In this document: one piece after another, positions 9,056 through 17,795 of the stretch | Numbering within the stretch: the first letter of the stretch is position 1 | Layout of the letters: every line of letters starts with the position of its first letter | Source of the DNA: Chara braunii | Lineage: Eukaryota; Streptophyta; Charophyceae; Charales; Characeae | Reading direction: 5' to 3' | NCBI GenBank assembly: GCA_003427395.1 | Contig: BFEA01000436.1 | Location: forward strand, 1,032,275-1,069,579 | Length of the DNA stretch: 37,305 nucleotides | Position numbers and translations under genes: made by a program | Notes under the pieces: model-generated | What the model saw: only the letters and a program-made list of their open reading frames with translations | Database searches by the model: none | What the model was told of the DNA's origin: nothing

Positions 9056-9599
9056 AACGCAGATGAAGGGGGGAAGTTGCTTACCTTAGACAGAGGAGCT
9101 AGTCTTGGGTTGTTGTATCCCACATTGATAAGCACTTAGTAACTGAACCTCTAAAACTGTTTAAATCCGGGGTATTGCTGAGTCTTCTAAGCTACACCTA
9201 TCTGAACTTTGCATTGCTGGTCTCCAGTATGGATTTCGTGTGATGTCTCAATCTCTGTGACAGCAGTCTGCATAATCGACGTGGGCATGAACTGCGGGTC
9301 TGCCGCTGACGTCAACTGGGTGCATTGTCAATTCGTAGCCTAACAATAGCTGCAGGTAGTAATCCAGGTGAAAGTAGGATCTGAATGCTTATGTTGGTGG
9401 CAGCGAGTGTACGCTTCGCTGAAGTGCAAACTTAGACTTCTGGTTCTCCGTAGGTGGAGTGTCAGTGCTTGCTGCTTTCGGAACTGAGCCCGCCTTCCTT
9501 GGTTCTTAGTAAGAGTTTTGCAGTATGAAATCTGTCATTCCGCCAGTTGTCCAAATTTTATTGATATTATTTTTACTATCACTATTATTATTATTATTA

Positions 9600-9651
<52 letters not shown>

Positions 9652-10290
9652 TTAAAAGGTCGTCCGCTATTCAGACTTCAAATCCGAGTTACAGGATCAA
9701 AGAAGCCTGGACCAAGAAAGACCAAGATTGGCCTGACTAGGGGAAGCCACCGTCGGGGGTCTTAAGGGTCAAGACCAACGGGCACCAGGTGGGCAGTTAC
9801 ATCCCAAGGCAAGAGTCACAATCCACGGTCAAGTGTCATGTTTCATGAGCAAAGAGTCGTGATTCCTGAGCCCATGCGGCATGAGGCCGACACATTACGA
9901 AAGAACCGCAGACCACTAAGAGCACATCATGGCCTCAACAGTCATTCCGGGCACTGCAGCGTAGGTCTGAAACCGGACATGGGGGGGGTTAGCAGCAGGC
10001 GGTTGGCACATAAAGCAGCAAGCATCCGCCCTCACGGTCTTGCAGGCAGGCAGGACCGCGAATACGTAATCCTAGAGAGACGCGCACGGAACAACGTACA
10101 GGTGGATGTGCCAAGGCTGTGTGGCGAAAGCAAGGGAGAAGGGGAAGTGAAGTATAGGGGGAAACCTTTGGCACATGGGTCGTCAGCTGAGTGAACTTTC
10201 TTTCTTTTGATCCTATACTACGAGCGAAGTCATTTGAAACCTTGACGAAATATTGTTAAAATTAATGTTATTATTGCGGACATTGATTAC
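9056..10290. other. Spacer with (TTA)n and one unconfirmed ORF
   Basis: (TTA)n runs from 9583 to 9651. A minus-strand donor match (AAG|GTAAGC) lies at 9079-9087. A + strand frame of 118 codons (9838-10194) has balanced composition but no recognisable motif, so I do not call it a gene. Confidence 0.4.
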
Positions 10291-10629
10291 TATTATTATT
10301 ATTATTATTGTTATTATTATTGTTATTATCGTCATTAATTGTGTTTTAATTGTGTAACCTTATTAGTCATTTGGTTTAGATAAAATTATTATTTACCATT
10401 ATCAAATGTCGTAAGACGAAAGCAATAATCAGAAAGGAACAGAGAGTGAGGCATTGAAGAGGGGAGGGGCATTATCACTAAGTAATGGTGCCTAACTCCT
10501 CCATCCCTCCTTCACACTTTTCTTGACTAATCTTTTCAGGTGCCTATCTCCTCTAAACTATGCTTTACCTAGTAAAATGCAGACGACTCTTTGCCGTGTA
10601 TGATACGAAATCACGGACAGGGCGATTGC
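10291..10629. other. (TTA)n and spacer before the stem-loop tract
   Basis: TTA repeats at 10291-10330 are followed by mixed sequence. An imperfect stem (CATTA with TAATG plus flanking G/C pairs) near 10465-10500 may be the first of the hairpins described downstream. Confidence 0.4.
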
Positions 10630-12065
10630 GGGAGCTCTGCCGGAGTTCAGGAGGAACTCTGGAGGCAGGGAACCATGAGGTACGCATGACTATCCCTTTC
10701 CCGTATACCCTTACAGGCTACGCCCTTCTATTGGAATGCCTGTATCACTATGCGATATACTGTTTGTGTATTCTTCAGAACCAAGATAATTAAAAGAGAA
10801 AAGAGATATATGACTAAGATAAGAACCCTGCCTGGAAAAAGGAAAAGGAACCTAAATTGACCGAAAAGGAACCTAGACTGTTTGGGATTGAAGAACAAAG
10901 TAAGGTGATGGAGGCTCATGTGTGAGCCATCGTTCTACTTGTGCACGCTCTGAGTTGACAAAGGGTTGACAATTAGGTATTCATGTGTGAGTCACCTTGC
11001 TCTCTGCCTGTCCGACTGTCGTCGTGACGGGAAAGGGGTCCTAATGATAACCTATAAACTAATCTAAGTACCCTCTACCAGATCGGCTGTCGTCGTGAGG
11101 GGACGAGGGTAAAAGCAACTACTTATAAACTAATCTAAGTACTCTCCGCCTGATCGGCTGTCGTCATGAGGGGACGAGGGTATGAACGACTACTTATGAA
11201 CTAATCAAAGTACTCTCTACCGGATCGGTTGTCGTCGTGATGGGACGAGGGTACAATGAAAAGTATTTATAAACTAGTCTTAAGTACTCTCTACCGGATT
11301 GGATGTCGTCGTGATGGGACGAGGGTACAAACAAAATACTTATAAACTAATTTAAGTACTCTCTACCTGAACGGTTGTCGTCGTGAGGGGACGAGGGTAC
11401 GAACAATAACTTATGGACTGATTTAAGTACTCTCTACCTGAGCGGCTGTCGTCGTGAGGGGACGAGGGTACAAACAACTACTTATGAACTAATCTAAGTG
11501 CTCTCTACCTGAGCGGCTGTCGTCGTGATGGGACGAGGGTACAAATAAATACTTATGAACTAATTCAAGTACTCCTTACCTGATCGGTTGTCGTCGTGAT
11601 GAGAAAAGGAGTATTAACAATAGCTTATAAACTAAATCGGATACCCTCGGCCGTAACGGCTTTCGTCGTGACGGGAAGGATGTATCTGACTATAGCTTAT
11701 AAACTAAATCGGATACCCTCGACCATAACGGTTGTCGTCGTGACGGGAAGAGGGTATCTGACTATAACCTATGAACTAAATTTGGTACTCTTTACCGTAA
11801 CGGCTGTCGTCGTGTCGGGAAGGGGGTATATGACTATAACTTATAAACTAAATAGGGGCTCTCTACCGGATCGACTGTCGTCGTGATGGGACGAGGGTAC
11901 AAACTCAAACTTACGAACTACTCTAAGTACTCTCTACCGAATCGGCTGTCGCCGTGATGGGACGAGGGTACAAGCAAACACTTATGAACTAAAATAAGTA
12001 CTCTCTACCAGATCAACTGTCGTCGTGACGGGAGGAGGGTTCTGACACTGACTATGAGCTAACTT

Positions 12066-12088
12066 AGGCACTCATGTATGAGTTGCCT
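12066..12088 (+). ncRNA. TGTA-capped hairpin between array units 15 and 16
   Basis: AGGCACTCA pairs with TGAGT(T)GCCT across the loop TGTA, giving 9 bp with one bulged T. The homologous hairpin at 12155-12177 reads AGGTACTCA-TGTG-TGAGT(T)ACCT. The C:G pair became T:A and the bulge stayed, a compensated change. Confidence 0.6.
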
Positions 12089-12154
12089 CACTACCTTACC
12101 TGATCGGCTGTCGTCGTAACGAAGGATGTCTAACATTAACTTATGAAGTAGACT

Positions 12155-12177
12155 AGGTACTCATGTGTGAGTTACCT
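12155..12177 (+). ncRNA. TGTG-capped hairpin between array units 16 and 17
   Basis: This is the partner of the hairpin at 12066-12088, with the same 9-bp stem and bulge and one compensated base pair. A third relative lies before the array at 10975-10997 (AGGTATTCA-TGTG-TGAGT(C)ACCT). Confidence 0.6.
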
Positions 12178-12379
12178 TTCCACCTAACAGATCGACTGTC
12201 GTCGTGATAGGAAAAGGGGTCTGACTCTTAGAAAATAATAAGGAAGGCTCCAGGGAGGGTTATCCTATTCACATTCTTGAGTCTAAGGATGACTAACAAT
12301 CTGCAAAGAGTAGAAAATCACATTTCTACTCTTCCTTTTCCTAGCTTACTCACCTTCTAATAGTCCGACCACCAAACCG

Positions 12380-12984
12380 GTAGTAGGGAGGTTTCTGTAG
12401 AAGTCACCCTATTACTTGTTTAATGGATGGACTACTCATTACCCAAGGAAGGTAGTAGAGAGGCCTCTGTTGGGGTCTGTCTATTACCTACTTGATTCTG
12501 TATTGACTTAAGAGAAGGGTGTTCCTGTAGGAATACCCTAGACACTCGTCTTCTGTCCAAACTAACCCGGTCTCAGGACAGTCGGCCTTCGAAGGGCGAC
12601 AGGATACCCTTGTCAAGATTATCCTAATGCTCTCGTGAAGTGGACCTTGTCACGTGATAGTAGGAGGCTCTTGTGCGGGTCGCCTATTATTCACGCAAAC
12701 CGTTGTTAACCTCTGGGAAATGGCTGACATAAAGACCCTTCAGAGTGATACCTAAAACAAATAGTAGGGTGCTTCTGTAGGGGCCTCAATTATTTGTTGT
12801 AGGAAGGATGCTCATGTGCGAGTTACCCTGTTACTCTGATCAGATCTTATGAATACAGTGAGTGAGACTAAGCAGAGAGTCAACTACTCATGACTAACTT
12901 ACTCGACTGTCTGTTTTGACTAGCCGATTGCTTGGTATTGATCAAGTAGCAAGAGATTCATGTCTGAATTAGCTTACTACTTGA
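12380..12984 (+). ncRNA. Family of long TGTN-capped hairpins
   Basis: Homologous hairpins with TAGTAG-like left arms and CTATTA-like right arms lie at 12380-12415 (16 positions, one mismatch, loop TGTA), 12451-12488 (17 positions, one mismatch, loop TGTT), 12653-12695 (about 18 pairs, loop TGTG) and 12758-12796 (about 16 pairs, loop TGTA). Related ones are 12516-12539 (10 bp including one G-T, loop TGTA) and 12942-12984 (about 18 pairs, loop TGTC). CTGTCC/GGACAG (12553-12581) and GTCGGCCTTCGAAGGGCGAC (12581-12600) fill the space between. The arms differ in sequence between members but still pair. Confidence 0.6.
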
Positions 12985-13556
12985 GTATGTTAACACAAAT
13001 AGAAGAGAAAGAAAATAACAATGCTCCTGTTGGAGCAAGGTCTTTGCATATCTGAAAAGGGAACAAGGAAATATGTTAAGACCGCGGGAGAAAGAAACTT
13101 AAGAACCACCGCGTAGTCTATAGTTGTCCGTGACTTTCAGGTAGAAGGCCACAACGATGAAAGAGTTACATCTCATCTACGTAAGCGCCAAACAGTGCGC
13201 TTGTGTCCAAGAGAGAAAATGCAAGGACTGAGAATAGGGGAATTATGAATTTCCCTAAGGACGACTTAGGACATAGGCATGAGACTCCTTAAGAGAAGGA
13301 GAGAGTTACATACGACATAGGGTAGGATTGTGAAAGTAGAGCTAGGGATTGGACCTGGGATGTCGATCCCAGAGCTCACTACCCATACCTAGATATCAAT
13401 ATGTGGAAAATCGAGTGGGGGTGTTGAATCTTTGTTGACCTGTGTGTGTGCAGGTCCAGACTCATTTTACTGCTGCATTGGAAGGAAAAGATCTACAAAA
13501 GGATCCAAACTTTCTGTTATCTCTCAATAACAGGTCGGTTGTTACCGATTCCACTT

Positions 13557-14137
13557 TCCCCTTTGACTTGATACCCACATCTAAAGTCAAACCCTGTGGT
13601 CAGTAAAGCTGTCACCTGTGGTTATTGCCTAAATGGTCCTAGTCACTCTCAAGGGTCCTTGTAGAAATGTGAGGGGGCTGGGCTTACGTCTCAGGAAAGA
13701 CAAGGCTATCATGCATGGTTTCGGAAGTGAGGGACAAGGTCAATGGTTGTGGTTGACGTCGTTAGTGCATGACATGTGAACTGTCTTTGCATTATTCTGT
13801 GCAGGTCTGTTTTGTGCATGATCTTGGATTGAACTGGACCTGGTCTGTTGAAGAGTCTCGTACACACAGCACTTGTGAAAGTGGAAAGGGTTCTTGGTGG
13901 TAATACTTCCATATTCATCATATGTCCAACTTAACTTTTATACTATTCTGATGTTCAGCGAAGTCCTAACCTGTTAAGAAAGATAGGACGCCCTTTGACA
14001 GAAAGAAGGTCTGAGTGGTATTGGTCAAGGGAATAATACATTACGCAGTAGCGCAAATAGATTGCCTTATTAAAAGTTCGACCTCAATATCTGACGGGTC
14101 AGTTCTAGGAGTCTTACCGCGCGTACCCCGTTTTATG
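13557..14137. other. Spacer between stem-loop tract and LINE-B
   Basis: I see no gene. A few weaker stems continue, such as GTCAA/TTGAC near 13730 and a TGCA/GACA bipartite stem near 13765-13800. No poly(T) that could mark the LINE-B tail was found. Confidence 0.4.
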
Positions 14138-17100
14138 CTACAGCGATCGAGCAACCGCCCTCGACCGACCTACCTCTACAAAGGCATGTAAAAGCCTTTG
14201 CATGTGGGCCAGTCGCTCAGCAGGGATACGCCTACCTAAGGGTGGTGACAGCCCCTTGGGTGGAGGTAAGTTGTACCTCGCGGCTCCCCGACCTGTTGTG
14301 GGGTGTCGTGAGAGGTATAGCACGCGCGCACGGTCGGAGTGGTGACCGGTTGTTTTTCAGGAATACATCCTGCGTGACACAACCGTGAGGTTCGGCGCTT
14401 CCCAACAGGGTGCGGGACCGCCGCGAGCGACAACGCCCCACTTGCTTATCCTGTTTGGGCAGTCCTACCCAATCCCCTTCTTTAAGGCAAGGATGTTTTT
14501 GGAGGGTAATGTGTCAATGAAGGGGGAAGCTTTCGATGAGTTCTTCTAGGGCTTATTCTGTGACGTGACAGTACCGCAGCCATATATGCATTCGTTTTGT
14601 GTTCTTCCAACGTTTTCCCTCCGTGTCCCAAAGATCCCCTACCCTCAGGACCCCGTGTTTCACCCAACCCTTCCATGGGAAATCCGAACTACACCTCACG
14701 CGGCCCAGTGAGTCCGTATCAGTCGATTTTCAAACAAAGGTTGTCTGAAGATCTCTTCCTATTTGTCAGGGGTCTGTCGGTCGGAGGGGGGAAGCTTCCT
14801 CCATGTACGCAGGAGGCGAAGCCATTGTTTATCCGTGGGGTCCCTATTCCAATATTTCCTTGGTAGCTTCCAGTAACTATCTTCGAGCCATACCAGAGGA
14901 TCAATTTGAGGCGGAATTTATGGGGCCAAGGCTGCAATTTGCGCTAGGGCTAAGGGAACCCATGAAGAGTTTGATGAGAAGATAATGTGTTGGAGCCATC
15001 GAAACGTAAGGGCCTGGAACTGTGTGGCCGGGTCCACAATCCCCAACCCTCTGCTTACCTTGGGCTGGATCACCGATTCCCACGATACTCGGCTAATGGC
15101 GTGGGGATTGTTATTGGCCCCCTCTCCATAGAAAGGCTGCCAGCTGCGACTTCAACGCTTTGAGCCCTCTATTGCTCATGGGCCATGGAATGACTTTGTA
15201 CCAGAGTGTAGCGAGTACTACATTGTTAATTACCAGAGCCCGGCCAAAGATGGAGGTGTGTTTGTTGTTCCAGCCTTTTAGCTTGGCCTGTGCCGGTCGT
15301 GTCAGCCAGTCGTCATTGTTCTCTGGTTTACCCTTAGCTGTAACGAGGGCCCCTATAAACCTAAGAGGTTCTTCTGGGGGGAGCCAGGTGACGCGTGGGT
15401 TTTCGGGTGGCCTTCCCCCCTGGTGGTGTAACCACTATCCTTTAGTGTTTTGTCCCCAGTTGACGGTCATGTCTGACATTGTGCAGAAACGTCTCATTAG
15501 ATTTTGGATTTCTTCCATATTGGAGTTTGTTGCCTCCACCATTATGGTGAGGTCGTCCGCAAAAAGAGAGCAGATGGGTATTGCCTCCTCTGGGATATCG
15601 GTAATCGTGATCCGTGTGAGATTTTTAATGTGTCTCAGGTTAGCCGACAATGCTTCCATTATGACCAAGAAGAGGTAGGGGGCGATGGGGTCCCCTTGTC
15701 TCACTGACCGCTGGAGTTCAAAAGGGGGTGCCACCGAACCATTGACTTGCACGTAGGTGGTGGCGTTTCCGTGGAGAATTCTCACCCAACGCCGAAAAAC
15801 GGAACCAAAATTCATTTTTTCTAAACATTTATCTAAAAAATTCTAATCGACGTGGTCATAGGCCTTATCGAAGTCGATAAAGATAATTACTGCATTTGAC
15901 CGATTCCTTTGGGTCAGTTGGACCACGTCATTAACCAGCAGGATATTTTCCTGTATATTTCTGCTAGCCATGAATCCTGTTTGGGCAGGGTATATGATAT
16001 TCTCCAAGACAGCCGCCATGCGATTTGCTAGCGCCTTCGAAAGCATTTTGTAAACCACTGTCAGGAGCGTGATGGGTATGTAGTTCTTGATATTCATTTT
16101 GTCCCCTTTTTTGTATAATAGTGTCAGTATGCCCTTTCCTAATGTTTCCCTCATTTCCCCGGTTTCCCATACCTCCTCATAATAGTCCCATAAATCCCCA
16201 CTTAAGTCAGTCCACATAACTTCCCAGAATTCCTTAGGGAATCCATCAATGCCAAGGTTTTTTTCGTCTTTCATTTTGAGGAGTGTAGACCACACTTCAT
16301 CTTTGGTCATTGTTTCCTCTAATTTATCTCGCTGATGCGGGGAAAGGTGTTTATCCATTGGCGCCGTAAATTCTTCTAGTGCTTTTTCTGTCCTTTCCTC
16401 TTGTAAGGGTGAAATTTGGGAGGTATATAATTGTTTAAAGAATTTCCTCGTGATAAGTGTGTTGTGAGCGGTATCTGTGGCTATGATATTCTCATCGTCT
16501 GGGTCAAACAATGCTTCGATGACAGTCCGTCGTGCTCGTGCTGTAGTGATTGAGAAAAAGTGGGTTTTCATCATGGGCTCCTGGGTGAATTTGACCATTT
16601 TCCCCCGGATTCTGATTCCTTGCCATCTGTGTAGTGCGTATTGTAGGAGTTGATCCTTGATTCTTTGTATTCTTTGTATGGAGGAGGAGAGATGCTGTGA
16701 CTCTGACTGACATTCCAGGGCTATCAATTCTTTGTGTATGGACATTTTCTGTTGTTGTCGCATCGTCGCCTTAGTTTTAGAGAATTCCTTGCACTTCCTC
16801 GCTAGAAAAATCAAACCATTATTAAACCATGCAGACTGTGAGTCGAAAAGATGTCTTTGTTCACGCCAAAAGAGTCATTCATGCTGAATCATTTGTTGGA
16901 AGGATATGTCGTCGAGTAGAGAGGTGTTAAGCTTGTAGAATTCATACCCTTGGTCAGACAGTTTCCGCATTGTCAGTATTATCCCACAAGACTTGTGATC
17001 TAGTCCCGGATATGGGCTCCGTGGGAAGATTATTGATCAATGCAATGCGCCTTCTAGGTCAATGGAAAGAAGGATTAGGTCAATTCGAGATTTGGATAGC

Positions 17101-17760
17101 TGTGTCGGGTCACTATCCTTTATGCAAGTGAAAAACCTAGCTTGAGGATGCAGTCGACGGAACATATCGAAGACTTAAAGGGTCCTGCAAAGTTCAGCTA
17201 TCATTCTGTCATCTTCAATCACGGCAAAGGAGGGGGACTCCTGAGGGTTCCACCTATCGAGTCTTCTATCAGGAGTGACATTAAAATCTCCGTTATGATT
17301 AGGGGAATACATTCATGGACTTGTCTTTCGAGCCCCCCGCGAAAGTCACACTTTTCACTAACTGTATTAGGGGAGCACATGCAAAGGATGCACAATAATT
17401 CTAATTCAAACATTCCTAAGACGGAGGCTCATCGCCCTTCCACTTCGTCTACCGCCCAATGGACTGGTTGGAATCTGGAATCCGGAGAAACCTAGATTGC
17501 CACCCCAGCTGAGCCCGACCTAGGGGCGTGGGCTCTTATGGTAGTATGAGGCCAGATCATCCTATGTGCTCTGTTGTGCTCCGGGTTATCTTGCAGATGT
17601 GTTTCTTGTATGCAGATCACGTCTGACCAACGCCTTCCCCCGACCCCTCTGAGCTGATCCCAAATGGCTTGACATTTTTCAGGTTTGGCAGAGGCCAAGC
17701 CGTTTACGTTGATGGAACAAAGGTCAAAGTCTGCTAAAATTACGCACTTCTGTCAGGCCG
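14138..17760 (-). pseudogene. LINE-B ORF2: endonuclease-reverse transcriptase
   Basis: ORF2 nicks target DNA and copies the element RNA. The AP-endonuclease begins near 17745 with INVNGLASAKP and has VICIQETHLQ near 17620, SRIDLILLS near 17090 and LDHKSCGI near 16990. The usual S of SDH is L. The reverse transcriptase has LTLLYKKGDKMNIKNYIPIT (near 16120), IIFIDFDKAYDHVD (15846-15890), SVRQGDPIAPYLFL (near 15690) and the catalytic FADD (near 15560). Damage includes a frame change between endonuclease and RT, a TGA near 16870, a TAG at 15843-15845 exactly where AYDxVxW needs Trp, a TAG just after NWGQNTKG (15435), and more shifts downstream. A thumb-like part follows (RPAQAKLKGWNNK, then SRGLGIVDPATQFQALTFRWL). 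The last frame, ending at 14138, reads RRIPAERLAHMQRLLHAFVE and may be the C-terminus. No canonical zf-RVT was found. Confidence 0.9.
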
Positions 17761-17795
17761 GTTTTTTGCAATATAATGTCTCTACGACGTCAATC

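Larger units (their letters stand above)
10998..12225 (+). repeat. 17-unit tandem array, 71-72-bp units with hairpin fold
   Basis: The core TGTCGTCGTGA (or close variants) starts at 11017, 11088, 11159, 11230, 11304, 11376, 11447, 11518, 11589, 11661, 11733, 11805, 11876, 11947, 12018, 12109 and 12197. Spacing is 71-74 bp, except for the last two (91 and 88), which gained a small extra hairpin. Between cores the unit carries CTTATAAACTAA-like and AAGTACTCTCTACC-like segments. In most units the segment before the core pairs with GAGGGTAC after it, and substitutions are compensated between units. The array does not keep a reading frame. The 72-bp run at 11589-11805 gives a short 24-residue-repeat ORF by chance. 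Confidence 0.9.
10637..13556 (+). ncRNA. Candidate long structured RNA made of serial stem-loops
   Basis: The 2.9-kb tract has almost no ORFs over 60 codons despite balanced composition, and it is filled with stem-loops. It opens with a nested hairpin (CTGCC 10637-10641 with GGCAG 10664-10668, enclosing GAGTTC/GAACTC). It continues with TACAGGC/GCCTGTA (about 10712-10745), GGCTCA-TGTG-TGAGCC (10913-10928), a 17-unit 71-bp array and a family of long TGTN-capped hairpins. It ends with perfect short stems: CCTAAG-GACGA-CTTAGG 13254-13270, CTCCTT/AAGGAG 13285-13301, CTGGGAT-GTCG-ATCCCAG 13355-13372, GACCTG/CAGGTC 13437-13456 and GGTCGGT-TGTT-ACCGATT 13533-13550. Unpaired exceptions in the stems are mostly G-T on this strand, which is pairing only if the + strand is the RNA. 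I know of no family with this design. Transcription is not shown. Confidence 0.5.

Noticed and set aside
11596-11886. 96-residue ORF of 24-residue repeats (TIAYKLNRIPS type) in the tandem array
   Set aside because: It exists only because a few units have a period of 72. Other units are 71 or 74 bp and break the frame, and the stem pairing explains the conservation better.
10998-12225. CRISPR-like array
   Set aside because: Units are 71-72 bp and vary along their whole length. There is no constant repeat with unique spacers, no cas gene, and the context is eukaryotic.
10998-12225. Hammerhead or other known ribozyme in the array
   Set aside because: The CUGANGA and GAAA core elements were not found in the required order in any unit, and no other known ribozyme core was recognised.
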